Shown in pieces: positions 26,169 through 35,150 of a stretch of DNA of 64,000 nt (the first letter of the stretch is position 1; the number at the start of each line of letters is the position of its first letter). The position numbers were made by a program, and so were the translations under genes. The notes below the pieces were generated by a model. The model saw nothing but the letters and a program-made list of their open reading frames with translations, made no database searches and had not been told where the DNA came from. The stretch covers positions 62,001 to 126,000 of the forward strand of contig NZ_QFBC01000009.1 of the NCBI RefSeq assembly GCF_003122325.1. Reading direction: 5' to 3'. This stretch comes from Rhizobium album (GTDB taxonomy: Bacteria; Pseudomonadota; Alphaproteobacteria; Rhizobiales; Rhizobiaceae).

Positions 26169-27704
26169 TTGTTTTCGAAAGATTCTAAATTCGAATTAAA
26201 GCAAGATGCCGAGGCTGGCCGTGGCGCGCCGGACAAGGCTGCGCACGGCAGGAAGGCACCATCGAAAGCGGAGGTGCCCCAGCAGCCGGACCGTCTCGGC
26301 CAGTTGCGGCTGCTGACGGCGCTGGACGCGCTGTTGCGCGAGGGCAGCGTCAACGGCGCAGCCGCCAGCATGGGCCTGCAAAGCCCGGCGGTCAGCCGCA
26401 TGCTCGGCCAGCTTCGCGAAATCTACGGCGACCCTTTGTTCGTCCGCACCGGTAAGGGGCTGATCCCGACACCGCTGGCCGAAAGCCTGCGCCAGCGCGT
26501 GCGCGCGCTGGTGGCGGAGACGGAAAACCTGCTGACGCAGCCGGCGGCCAATGCCGGTGATGCAAACGCCGCACCGGGTGGCTGGGACCAGCCGCCATTG
26601 ATCGAGGCGCCGCCGCTCGCCGTTTCGCCGAGTTTCCTGCTGGAAGGCCAGCCCACCCCCGCCGATTTCGCCCGCAAGCTTGCCCGCATCGGCCACAATG
26701 CCGAACCGCACAAGCGGCTTGCCAAATATATCGCGACGATCGGCACCGGGCCGGGCCGCAGCCGACCGCTGACCATGGACGAAGCGCAGGATGCGCTGGC
26801 GATCATTCTTGGCGGCGAGGCCGATCCGCTGCAGATCGGCGCGCTTTTGAGCACAATGCATTATCGCGGCGTGACTGCCGCCGAAGTGGCGGGTTTCACC
26901 ACGGCGGCGCGGCGTCATATCGGTGCCTACCAACCCTCCGACCGGCATGCCGACATCGACTGGCCGAGCTATCTCTCGCCGAAATTGCGAACGCCGCCCT
27001 GGTTCCTGCATGCGGTGCGGCTGGTCGCGGCGGCCGGCCACCGGGTGCTCCTGCATGGGCATCATGGCCAGGGACCGGAGGCCGGCAAGCTGGAGCTTGC
27101 GGCCCGCCTGTCCGGCATATCCGTCTGCACGTCGATTGGCGCGGCCCGCGAGGCGCTGGCGAAGACGTCGATGGCCTACCTGCCGATCGGCGCGGTCTCG
27201 GGGCAGATCCAGCGCTTGCTGGGCCTCTATCCACTGCTCGAGATGCGGCTGCCGACGAATATCGTCGTCCACCTGCTCAATCCGCTCGGTGCCCGCGCCA
27301 GCCTGCTCGGCGTCGCACGGCCGTCGCAACGCGGCCTGCATCGCGATGCGGCCCAGCTTTTGTCCTCGAACGACATCGCGATCCTCGGCAACACGCGTGA
27401 CTTCGCCGAATTCACGCCATTCAGGGCGACAACGATCCACAGGCTGGTGGACGGCGTGCCGCAGGATATCGACATCCCCTCCCAGAAAGCCCTGTCGTCC
27501 CCTCCCGCCATCGGCTTCAGCAGCCGCGAATACTGGCAGGCGATCTGGACGGGGGCGGCCCGCGATCCTGCCGTCGAAGCGGTGATCACCAGCACGGCGG
27601 CAGCGGCCCTTTTCATCGCACCGGGTTCCCGATATGCAAGTTTCGAGGCCGCCCGCAACCATGCCGTGACGTTGTGGCGAAGCCGCCCGACCGAGATGGG
27701 CTGA
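26169..27704 (+). CDS. Fusion of a LysR-type HTH with a TrpD2/YbiB (anthranilate phosphoribosyltransferase-like) domain
   Basis: 511 residues. Residues about 43-110 are a LysR helix-turn-helix (LLTALDALLREGSVNGAAAS, then SPAVSRMLGQLREIYGDPLF). After a linker comes a TrpD2/YbiB fold from about 165 on: a helical N-domain (LARIGHNAEPHKRLAKYIAT) and an alpha/beta domain (AGHRVLLHGHHGQGPEAGKL). TrpD2 proteins such as E. coli YbiB bind nucleic acid and lack clear transferase activity. The LysR effector-binding domain is missing. The TTG start has AAGGGG nine bases upstream. It is divergent from the siderophore receptor. Confidence 0.85.
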   Translation: MFSKDSKFELKQDAEAGRGAPDKAAHGRKAPSKAEVPQQPDRLGQLRLLTALDALLREGSVNGAAASMGLQSPAVSRMLGQLREIYGDPLFVRTGKGLIPTPLAESLRQRVRALVAETENLLTQPAANAGDANAAPGGWDQPPLIEAPPLAVSPSFLLEGQPTPADFARKLARIGHNAEPHKRLAKYIATIGTGPGRSRPLTMDEAQDALAIILGGEADPLQIGALLSTMHYRGVTAAEVAGFTTAARRHIGAYQPSDRHADIDWPSYLSPKLRTPPWFLHAVRLVAAAGHRVLLHGHHGQGPEAGKLELAARLSGISVCTSIGAAREALAKTSMAYLPIGAVSGQIQRLLGLYPLLEMRLPTNIVVHLLNPLGARASLLGVARPSQRGLHRDAAQLLSSNDIAILGNTRDFAEFTPFRATTIHRLVDGVPQDIDIPSQKALSSPPAIGFSSREYWQAIWTGAARDPAVEAVITSTAAAALFIAPGSRYASFEAARNHAVTLWRSRPTEMG

Positions 27705-27908
27705 TGGCGCACCTGCGCCGTCATCGGATGGCGAGTTTCGGGACGGGGTTGTGAAGATCGTCGCCGGGCTGAGGTCACCCCGGTCGAAATCATGTGTGCG
27801 TTCGGTGAATGCACGCGGACACGGCTTTCCGATACGCCAGAGATACAGAATTTCGTTCTGATCGGTCTGTCATTCCTTGCAGAGCGAAAACCAGTCTGTT
27901 ATTCACCA

Positions 27909-27933
27909 GTTTATTGGTAGGTTACCAACTAAC
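27909..27933. promoter_or_regulatory. Palindromic operator before the TonB receptor-MFS-methyltransferase operon
   Basis: A 25-base near-palindrome centred on 27921 has the core TTGGTA-N3-TACCAA and matching outer bases GTTTA/TAAC. It ends 20 bases before the GTG start at 27954. This would suit the TetR regulator encoded further along the same strand. A candidate promoter (TTGCAG, 17 bases, TATTCA) lies directly upstream. Confidence 0.5.
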
Positions 27934-27953
27934 TCATCATGAAGGGGAACGGC

Positions 27954-30107
27954 GTGGATCGGGGCAGAACAGGAGCGGTGGTATTTGTGGTCGTCATGGC
28001 GCTTGGCGGAACGGCCGCGGCCCAGCAGCGAGAGGTCCCGGAGGACACCGTGTTGGAGACGATCACGGTCAATGCCCGCAAGATCATCGAGGACATCACC
28101 GGCGTTCCGTTCGCTGTCACCGCCCTTCCGTCTGACGCGCTTGAAGAGGCAGGGATTGAGGACACGCAATCGCTGGCGCGCCTGGTCCCAGGGTTCAACT
28201 TTGCCGACAGCGGCCTCGGTTTTTCGAACACGATCAACATTCGCGGCATCGGCTCGGCGTCGGCGCTGATTTCACCGTCCGTCCTCTATTATGTCGATGG
28301 CGTGCCTCTGCCCGTGCGGGTCTTCGACCAGCCGCTCGGCGATATCCGCCAGGTCGAAGTGCTGCGGGGACCGCAGGGAACATTGTTCGGCCTGAATGCG
28401 CAGGCTGGTGTCGTCAACATCCTGACAGCAGATCCGGCCGAGCAGCGCGGCGGTTCCATCGGCGTCGAGGTCGGTTCGAACGGCCACAAGCAGATATCCG
28501 GGACCGTCGAAGGACCGCTGTCCGATACCGTGTCGGCACGAATCGCCGGCACGCTCTTCGACGACAATGGCGATCTCGCCAACTACCTCTACTCATCGCC
28601 CGGCACCGTCGGTTCGGTGGAGAGTGATTTGCGGGCACGTCTTTACGGCACGGCTTCGGGCAAGCTGGTCGCCGCCCCCAGCGACACGACCAAGGTGACG
28701 GTCACCGGCGGCTGGAGCCGCGACCGTCAGAAGCCGACCACCGGCATCTGGCTCGACGACCCGGGCTTTCCCCGCAATGCCTTCAACCCGCTGCCGGAGA
28801 CGCAAACCGAGACCGCGCATTTCGGCCTGACCCTGGAACATGACCTTGAATGGGCACGCCTGACGTCGGTGACCGGCTTCCAGCATTACGAGACCGAACT
28901 CGAAGCCGATATCGTCGACGGCTTCATCGGCACGGCGCAGACAGGCTTGCCGGGTTTTGCCTTGCAGATGCCCGGACTGAACGTGCGCAGGATTGACGAA
29001 CACAGCAATCAATGGACCCAGGAACTGCGTCTCGATGGCGAGACGGAAGGCGGCACGCGCTGGCTGGCGGGCATCAGCGGCCTGGCATCGACATTCGACT
29101 CGACCACCGACATCACCAGCCTGCAGCTCGCAAACGGCGCCTATCGCGGCCGCATCGATACGGTGAACATTGCCCTGTTCGGTGAAGTCACGGTCCCGCT
29201 GACCGAACGGCTGGACTGGATCGGCGGCCTGCGGCTCAGCCACGAGCGCAAGGAATTCGAAGGCACATTCCGTGGCCGCAACGGTGCCCGTGCCTATTTC
29301 TCGGAAAACGGTGACGAAGATTACACGTTCGCCACCGGCCGGACGGGGTTCACCTACGCGCTCGCCGACAACATGACGGCCTTTGCAACGGTTGCGCGCG
29401 GCGAAAAGACCGGCGGTTATCTCTTCTACAATCAGTTCGCCGCCATGGGCATGCCGCTGACGCCCTACGACAGCGCCTCGACCTGGTCCTACGAGGCCGG
29501 CCTGAAGGCAACCGATCTCGGCGGCTTCCTGACGCTCGGCACGTCGCTGTTCTACAACGATACCAGCGACGAGCAGTTGTTTACCTTCAACCCGGTGCTC
29601 GGCCGGTTCAGCGTTCTCAACGCCGATACGCGTTCGTACGGGCTGGAAATCGAAGCCAAGGCGCAGGCCACCGAGACCATGGCCTTCAGCGCCAACCTGG
29701 CCTTGCTCGATGCGGAGATCGATGGCGGCGCCAATCCTGCCATCATCGGCAATGACGTTCCTTATGCACCGGTCTTCACGGCCAGCCTTGCCGCGGACTA
29801 TCGGCGGGAACTCGATCTGGCCGGCCTTTCCGGCTCGGGTTTCGTCCGCGCCGAATATCTTTACACCGGAAGCCGGCAAATCGACCCCGCAAACAGCCGC
29901 AAACTCGATGGATACGGCCTCGTCAACCTGAGGGCAGGCTGGCAGAAGGGCAACATCGACATCTATGCGTCGGTGGAAAATCTGTTCGACAAGCGCTACG
30001 TCAGCTCCGCGTTCCAGGCCGGAACGTCGACGACGGGTTCGGCTGTCTTTGCCGGCATTCCCGGCGAGGGCAGGACGTTTACACTCGGCGCAAGGGTGAA
30101 GTTCTGA
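27954..30107 (+). CDS. TonB-dependent receptor of the second metallophore-type operon
   Basis: 717 residues with a signal peptide ending near TAAAQ, a plug domain (RQVEVLRGPQGTLFGLNAQA and GVVNILTADP) and a barrel ending ...LGARVKF. The start is set at the GTG at 27954 because AAGGGG sits seven bases upstream; the ATG at 27939 has no ribosome site. It resembles the FyuA/pesticin-type and related receptors more than the catecholate receptor at 24-26 kb. Its stop overlaps the MFS start by one base. Confidence 0.9.
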   Translation: MDRGRTGAVVFVVVMALGGTAAAQQREVPEDTVLETITVNARKIIEDITGVPFAVTALPSDALEEAGIEDTQSLARLVPGFNFADSGLGFSNTINIRGIGSASALISPSVLYYVDGVPLPVRVFDQPLGDIRQVEVLRGPQGTLFGLNAQAGVVNILTADPAEQRGGSIGVEVGSNGHKQISGTVEGPLSDTVSARIAGTLFDDNGDLANYLYSSPGTVGSVESDLRARLYGTASGKLVAAPSDTTKVTVTGGWSRDRQKPTTGIWLDDPGFPRNAFNPLPETQTETAHFGLTLEHDLEWARLTSVTGFQHYETELEADIVDGFIGTAQTGLPGFALQMPGLNVRRIDEHSNQWTQELRLDGETEGGTRWLAGISGLASTFDSTTDITSLQLANGAYRGRIDTVNIALFGEVTVPLTERLDWIGGLRLSHERKEFEGTFRGRNGARAYFSENGDEDYTFATGRTGFTYALADNMTAFATVARGEKTGGYLFYNQFAAMGMPLTPYDSASTWSYEAGLKATDLGGFLTLGTSLFYNDTSDEQLFTFNPVLGRFSVLNADTRSYGLEIEAKAQATETMAFSANLALLDAEIDGGANPAIIGNDVPYAPVFTASLAADYRRELDLAGLSGSGFVRAEYLYTGSRQIDPANSRKLDGYGLVNLRAGWQKGNIDIYASVENLFDKRYVSSAFQAGTSTTGSAVFAGIPGEGRTFTLGARVKF

Positions 30108-31306
30108 TGCCGGCTGCCCCCTCCTTTCGCGTTGCAGCGCTTCCCATGCTGTTTGCATTGATGGCCAATGCCGCGGCGCAAGCCTTCACCCTCGTCGTCT
30201 TGCCGCCGCTCGGACGATCGTTGGGCTTCACCGACATCCAGACGGGCGCACTGCTTGGCCTGTCGGCGCTGGTGCTGCTCGTCGCGGCGCCGATCGGCGG
30301 AACCCTCAGCGAAAGCTTTGGGAGAAAGCCGGTCCTGCTCGTGGCGTTGGCGGCAGCGTCGGCAGGACCGGCTCTATCGGCGCTGGTGATCGGCGCTCGC
30401 CTGAACGGTGCGATCACGGCAATGGCTGCCCTCGGGCTGCTCTTCGGCATCCGCTTCCTGCAGTCGGCATTCGCCGCGGGCCTGCTGCCCGCGGCCCAGG
30501 CCTTCATGGCCGACAGCACGAAGGCGGAGCAGCGGGCGGAGGGCATGGGACTTCTCGGTGCCGCCTACGGCATCGGCGCCGTGGCCGGGGCGGCCTGCGC
30601 TTTCGCAATCGGCGGGACGGCGCCGGTCGCCGCATTTGCAGCCTTGTCCGCCACCGTCACGGCGGGGTTCCTGGCCGTCTGGACGATGTTGCGGGAACCG
30701 GCGCCAAACCGAATGAATGCCATGGAGAAGACGCCGCTATCGCTGACGCGCCTGTTGCCCAACCTGACCGTCACCTTCCTGGCGATCACCGTTTACGGCA
30801 TTGTCCAGCATGTCACCGCCCTGCGCTTGCAGGACGGTTTTGGCCTCGACGTCGCCAACTCGATCTCGCGAGCCGGGGTCACCCTGATGGGGGCCGCATT
30901 GTCGATGGCACTCGTGCAGACATTTGCCTTGCGATGGCTGCGATGGCCCGCGACACGGCTGATGCTGGCAGGCGCCGGTGTTGCCCTCGTGGTGATGACG
31001 GTGGCCGCAACGGCGCAGTCATGGCCGCTTCTGGCCGCCGCCATCATCCTGTTCGGGGCGGCGCTCGGCCTGCTCCTGCCCGGAAACCTCGCATCGCTGA
31101 GCCTTGCCGCCGGCGTGCAGGCACAAGGCCGGGCCGCCGGCATCAATGCGGTTGCCCAGGGCCTCGGCATGGCGGCAGGCCCGATCGCCGGGGCGACGCT
31201 GCATGGCCTTGCCGTCACCGCACCATTCCTGGCGTCCTGCCTGCTCCTCGCCATGGTCCTGGCAGCGCCGTTGCTCGCCTCGCCGCGCAGGAGGCAGCCC
31301 GCATGA
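30107..31306 (+). CDS. MFS transporter coupled to the TonB receptor
   Basis: 399 residues with 12 membrane helices. The loop 2-3 motif is GGTLSESFGRKPVLLVALAA, and helix 4 begins GIRFLQSAFAAGLLPAAQAF. Start and stop overlap its neighbours (1 base with the receptor, 4 with the methyltransferase), which means tight coupling. It may move the receptor's ligand across the inner membrane or export it. Direction cannot be told from sequence. Confidence 0.88.
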   Translation: MPAAPSFRVAALPMLFALMANAAAQAFTLVVLPPLGRSLGFTDIQTGALLGLSALVLLVAAPIGGTLSESFGRKPVLLVALAAASAGPALSALVIGARLNGAITAMAALGLLFGIRFLQSAFAAGLLPAAQAFMADSTKAEQRAEGMGLLGAAYGIGAVAGAACAFAIGGTAPVAAFAALSATVTAGFLAVWTMLREPAPNRMNAMEKTPLSLTRLLPNLTVTFLAITVYGIVQHVTALRLQDGFGLDVANSISRAGVTLMGAALSMALVQTFALRWLRWPATRLMLAGAGVALVVMTVAATAQSWPLLAAAIILFGAALGLLLPGNLASLSLAAGVQAQGRAAGINAVAQGLGMAAGPIAGATLHGLAVTAPFLASCLLLAMVLAAPLLASPRRRQPA

Positions 31307-31971
31307 CGATCTTTCCCGATTCGGCCGCAGCGGATTATGATGCCCGCATCCTCCGCATGGTGCCTGGCTACGCCCTCGCGCAGGAGATACTTGCCTGCGC
31401 GCTTGCCGCCCGTCTCGAACGGTCTTCGCGTATCCTCGTGGTCGGCTGCGGCACGGGCAGCGAACTGATCGCGCTGGCGAAACAGCTTCCGGACGCCCGT
31501 TTTACGGCTGTCGAACCGTCCGGTGGCATGCTTGCCGTCGCCAGGAAAAAGGTCGACCTGGCCGGCCTGAGCAGCCGCGTCGACCTTGTCAAGGGACTGC
31601 TGGATGACGTCGCCGAACGGTCTTTCGACGCGGCCGTCGTCATCCTCGTCCTGCACTTTCTTACCGACGACGGACGGAAAGCCGATTTTTTGTCCGGCGT
31701 GCGCGAGAGGCTTGGGAAAAACGGCATGCTGGCGCTTTTCGATCCCGCCGCCATTGGGGAGGAAGCCACCTACGACCGATGGCTCGCCGGCGGCGGCCTC
31801 GGCGCGGCAGAGCGCGGCGCCATTATCGCTCGCGCACGGAACGACTGGCATTGCGTGACGGCGGAACGGCTGGACGAGTTGTTGCGGCAGGCAGGGTTTG
31901 CGTCGAGCACTCTGCTTTTCAACGCCCTGAACTATCGCGGCCTCGTCGCGATTGCCTCCGGAATCGTGTAG
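31303..31971 (+). CDS. SAM-dependent methyltransferase in the TonB receptor operon
   Basis: 222 residues. Motif I is ILVVGCGTGSELIALAKQLP, the acidic residue of strand 2 is in FTAVEPSGGM, and motif IV reads FDAAVVILVLHFL. It belongs to the Methyltransf_12/UbiE-like group for small molecules. The ATG overlaps the MFS stop (ATGA). Methylation of the transported compound, or of a precursor, is inferred from the coupling. Confidence 0.88.
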   Translation: MTIFPDSAAADYDARILRMVPGYALAQEILACALAARLERSSRILVVGCGTGSELIALAKQLPDARFTAVEPSGGMLAVARKKVDLAGLSSRVDLVKGLLDDVAERSFDAAVVILVLHFLTDDGRKADFLSGVRERLGKNGMLALFDPAAIGEEATYDRWLAGGGLGAAERGAIIARARNDWHCVTAERLDELLRQAGFASSTLLFNALNYRGLVAIASGIV

Positions 31972-31994
31972 AAACAGAGAGATAGAGCGTTTTC

Positions 31995-32019
31995 GCATTT
32001 CGGAGAAAAGCGGAAATGC
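31995..32019. repeat. Inverted repeat between methyltransferase and TetR genes
   Basis: GCATTTC (31995-32001) pairs with GAAATGC (32013-32019) inside an A-rich stretch. It could form a small hairpin that lowers read-through into the TetR gene, or it could be a local operator. I favour a hairpin. Confidence 0.4.
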
Positions 32020-32050
32020 TTTATAAATCCGGAGAATAACGGAGGCAGGA

Positions 32051-32575
32051 TTGCCCAGACCCGCTACCGACTTGCGCAGGCTTATCCTCGACACGGCGCT
32101 CGATATTATCGAGGCCGAGGGCATGAAGGCGCTTACGCAGCCGAAGATCGCCAGGCGCGCCAATCTGCGCCAGTCGCACCTCACCTATTATTTCCCGAGG
32201 AAAGCCGATCTCTATATCGCTCTCCTCGAAGCGTCTCATGACCGTGCGTCCCGCCATGCGCAACCGTCTTCGGTCGAAGACATGCTGGCCGGCCTCATGT
32301 TCGACCGCGAGCGGATGCGTTTCTTCCTTTCCATCATTCTGGAAGTCGGCGACGACCCGGAATTGCAGGCCGTGCTGCGCGCGCATGCCTCGGGGCTGGC
32401 AGATCACGTGGCGCCGTATTACGGCCGATGTCCCGGCGACGCGGCCGTGATCGCTTTTGTCGACGAACTCCGCGGCATCGGCATCCGGCTGCTCCTGTCG
32501 CCTGCCGATGTCGGTTTTACCCGCGATCTGGTGACGACGACTGCCGAAGCGCACGGTTTGTCGCCCCGGAAATGA
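32051..32575 (+). CDS. TetR-family regulator of the TonB-MFS-methyltransferase operon
   Basis: 174 residues. The N-terminal HTH reads LILDTALDIIEAEGMKALTQ, then KIARRANLRQSHLTYYFPRK. The C-terminal ligand domain is short. The TTG start is supported by GGAGG five bases upstream. It lies 79 bases after the methyltransferase gene on the same strand and probably represses the operon through the palindrome at 27909-27933. Confidence 0.85.
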   Translation: MPRPATDLRRLILDTALDIIEAEGMKALTQPKIARRANLRQSHLTYYFPRKADLYIALLEASHDRASRHAQPSSVEDMLAGLMFDRERMRFFLSIILEVGDDPELQAVLRAHASGLADHVAPYYGRCPGDAAVIAFVDELRGIGIRLLLSPADVGFTRDLVTTTAEAHGLSPRK

Positions 32576-32699
32576 CGCCCGGCTGAATCTTGGCCTTTGC
32601 AGGGGCTGCGGCGATATTCCATCGAATATAACGCTGTGCAATAATAAGCCGAAGCACGCTCCCGGAAGCGTCGGGTTGCCGCGAATGAAAGGAAGAAGC

Positions 32700-33227
32700 A
32701 TGGTTCGTGAAAATGAGATCCGCGAAAACGAGGTTTCGGTCGATCCGCCAGCGGCGACCGATGCCGGGCTCGTCTTCATCGGCCGCATCTCCACGCCCTG
32801 GACGTCGCGCATGGAAACGCCGAGGCAGGGCCGGCATGACGGCCCGCTCTGCCGGATCGAGATCTTCGAACCCTGGATACCAGCGCTGAAAGGCGTCGAA
32901 GCCTTCGAGCGGCTGGAAATCCTGTACTGGCTGCACCGGTCGCGCCGCGATCTCGTGCTGCAGAGCCCGGCTGGCAACGGCAAGGTGCATGGCACCTTTT
33001 CGCTCCGCTCGCCGGTGCGGCCAAATCCGATCGGCACCTCGATCGTCACCCTGGAAGGCGTCGAGGGCGATATCCTGCTGGTGCGCGGTCTGGATTGCCT
33101 CGACGGCACGCCGCTGATCGATCTCAAGCCGGACAGAACCTTGTTCAAGCCGATCGCGCCGCCGCAACCCGGCGACTATCAGACGGACGAGAACGCGCCG
33201 ACCGCGCATTATTGCCAGAAGGCGTGA
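32700..33227 (+). CDS. TrmO/TsaA-like SAM-dependent methyltransferase
   Basis: 175 residues of the UPF0066/TrmO family, with signature LRSPVRPNPIGTSIVTLEGV and LDGTPLIDLKP. TrmO methylates N6-threonylcarbamoyladenosine at position 37 in tRNA-Thr. Rhizobial copies beside molybdate genes may have another role. The ATG at 32700 is chosen for GGAAG just upstream. It is convergent with the Mop gene. Confidence 0.85.
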   Translation: MVRENEIRENEVSVDPPAATDAGLVFIGRISTPWTSRMETPRQGRHDGPLCRIEIFEPWIPALKGVEAFERLEILYWLHRSRRDLVLQSPAGNGKVHGTFSLRSPVRPNPIGTSIVTLEGVEGDILLVRGLDCLDGTPLIDLKPDRTLFKPIAPPQPGDYQTDENAPTAHYCQKA

Positions 33228-33234
33228 GCGGCGG

Positions 33235-33444
33235 TCAGTCGACAGCCACCATGACGTCGGATGCCTTGATCACCGCATAGGCATCGGAACCAACGGCAAG
33301 CTCCAATTCATCGACGGCCTCGTTGGTGATCGAGGAAGTAACGATCAGCCCGTTGCCGAGATCGATACGCACATGGGCCGTGGTCGCGCCCTTCTTGACT
33401 TCGACGACCTTGCCCTTGAAGCGGTTGCGTGCACTGATTTTCAT
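33235..33444 (-). CDS. Mop molybdate-binding protein (single TOBE domain)
   Basis: 69 residues beginning MKISARNRFKGKVVEVKKGA, the standard molbindin start, and continuing VRIDLGNGLIVTSSITNEAV. Molbindins assemble as hexamers that store molybdate in the cytoplasm. AGGAGG lies eight bases before the ATG at 33444. There is no Mod transporter in the window. Confidence 0.92.
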   Translation of the reverse strand: MKISARNRFKGKVVEVKKGATTAHVRIDLGNGLIVTSSITNEAVDELELAVGSDAYAVIKASDVMVAVD

Positions 33445-33666
33445 GATGGCGGCCTCCTGTTGTGTCATGGCGCTTCTACCTTGATCGACAAAGTGCCGCA
33501 AGAACACTCGCGGTCGGCAAACCTCCCGGCTGCAAAAGGTCGCTCACCCTTGGCCACGCGCGCCGCCATCGGGCAATCTCCAGCAAGATGGCCCGGCGAT
33601 GGGCACCAACATGTTCAGTTGGCTGTCAGTTTCCCATGCAAGAACCCGGTCCGTGATCTGACGGGA

Positions 33667-34377
33667 ATGCGGGTGCTTGTGATGGAAGATGATATTATTC
33701 TTGGGAAAGCGCCGAAGAGCGCAGGCGATACCGGCCCGGCTTCGGCAACGGCGGACAGCCTCACGGTCAAGCCAGGGGCAAAAGCGTTTGGGGCGATGCG
33801 TCGCCTTGCCGGGCTTTTCTCAAGACGGAGGCGGTCCATCGCCGCTATTGGTCTGACGGCTGCGGGTTTTGGCGGCTATCTCGTTTTCCTGCAACTGAGC
33901 GGCAATTTTCACACCGTCATCGATGGCGAACTCTATCGGTCCGCCCAGCCGACGGCCGGGCAACTGGAAACCTATGTCCACGACCACGGCATCAAGACGG
34001 TGATCAACCTTCGCGGCGAAAGCACCGGTGCGCGCTGGTATGTCGACGAAATTGCCGCGGCAAAACGCCTCGATATCAATCATATCGATTTCAGGATGAG
34101 TGCCAGCCACGGGCTGTCCGCCGATCAGGCCGAGGCGTTGGTGGCGATCCTCAGGGCCGCTCCGAAGCCGATCCTCATTCATTGCGCGGCGGGTGCCGAC
34201 CGGACAGGCCTTGTATCGGTCATCTATAGCGAGCGGATCGCCGGGATAAACGAAGATGTCGCGGAAAACCAGCTGTCGATCCGCTTCGGCCATATCGGCA
34301 TTCCGTTCCTGTCGTCCACCTTTGCGATGGACGACAGTTGGGAGAGGCTGGAACGGCATTTCGGCATCGAAGGCTAG
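33667..34377 (+). CDS. Membrane-anchored protein phosphatase of the dual-specificity / tyrosine phosphatase type
   Basis: About 236 residues: a membrane helix (AAIGLTAAGFGGYLVFLQLS) then a phosphatase domain whose loop HCAAGADRTGL matches the C-x5-R(S/T) signature. Upstream motifs DGELYRSAQPTAGQLETYV and VINLRGES are typical of the DSP/PTP group in rhizobia. The start is uncertain between 33667 and 33682, since neither has a clear ribosome site. The catalytic domain is periplasmic if the helix is N-in. Confidence 0.8.
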   Translation: MRVLVMEDDIILGKAPKSAGDTGPASATADSLTVKPGAKAFGAMRRLAGLFSRRRRSIAAIGLTAAGFGGYLVFLQLSGNFHTVIDGELYRSAQPTAGQLETYVHDHGIKTVINLRGESTGARWYVDEIAAAKRLDINHIDFRMSASHGLSADQAEALVAILRAAPKPILIHCAAGADRTGLVSVIYSERIAGINEDVAENQLSIRFGHIGIPFLSSTFAMDDSWERLERHFGIEG

Positions 34378-34409
34378 CTGCCGAGAGGACGGCAAGCGGT
34401 CAAAGGCGG

Positions 34410-34997
34410 TTACCGCAGAAGGACATATGTGCCGTAGAGAAGAATCAGCGCTGCGGCGCAAAGACCGGTGATGAGGCCGAGGCGCTTTTCGATGAAATGC
34501 CGGATCGTTTCGCCATAGCGCTGCAGCAGGCCGGCGAGAATGAAGAACCTGGCGCCGCGGGCGAGAACCGCGGAGGCGACGAACAGCCCGAGATTGATGT
34601 TCGCGGCGCCGGAGAGGATGGTCACCACCTTGATCGGCGGCAGATGGGCGAGGCCCGACGTGACCAGCAGCAGCACGACCGTCTTGTAGTCGATCGAGGC
34701 CTGCAACTGCTCGAAAGTATTCAGTTTGCCGTAGAACGACAGCACCGGCCGGGCGATCGCCTCGAAGGCATAATGACCGATCGCCCATCCGGCAATGCCG
34801 CCGAGCACGGAGGCCACCGTTGCCAGCAGCGCATAACGCCAGGCGCGATGCGGCCTGGCGAGGATCATCGGCAGGAACAGCACGTCCGCCGGCACCAGGA
34901 AGACCGAGCTTTCGACGAAGGCGATGAACGCCAGCCAGTATGCTGCAGATTTACGCCCTGCCAGAGCCATCGTCCATTCATAGAGCCTGCGAAGCAT
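34410..34997 (-). CDS. YqaA/DedA-like membrane protein (SNARE-associated family)
   Basis: 195 residues with several membrane helices. It begins MLRRLYEWTMALAGRKSAAY, followed by WLAFIAFVESSVFLVPADVL and SVLGGIAGWAIGHYAFEAIA. This is the pattern of the YqaA subgroup of DedA proteins, linked to membrane homeostasis and lipid scrambling. The ATG at 34997 gives the normal family start; the frame itself runs further upstream. Confidence 0.85.
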   Translation of the reverse strand: MLRRLYEWTMALAGRKSAAYWLAFIAFVESSVFLVPADVLFLPMILARPHRAWRYALLATVASVLGGIAGWAIGHYAFEAIARPVLSFYGKLNTFEQLQASIDYKTVVLLLVTSGLAHLPPIKVVTILSGAANINLGLFVASAVLARGARFFILAGLLQRYGETIRHFIEKRLGLITGLCAAALILLYGTYVLLR

Positions 34998-35150
34998 TGC
35001 GCTGATTTTCCTGTGATAACGGACGAATCGCCCTGTTTCCCGCCTTGGCGCAACGACCGTGGCGAAGACAGACGTTCTGTTAGTCCGTTGTTTTCGCCTA
35101 ATCAATATGCCGAATGTTTCCGGTGTACGGACAGTGCCGGTCCAGGCACA

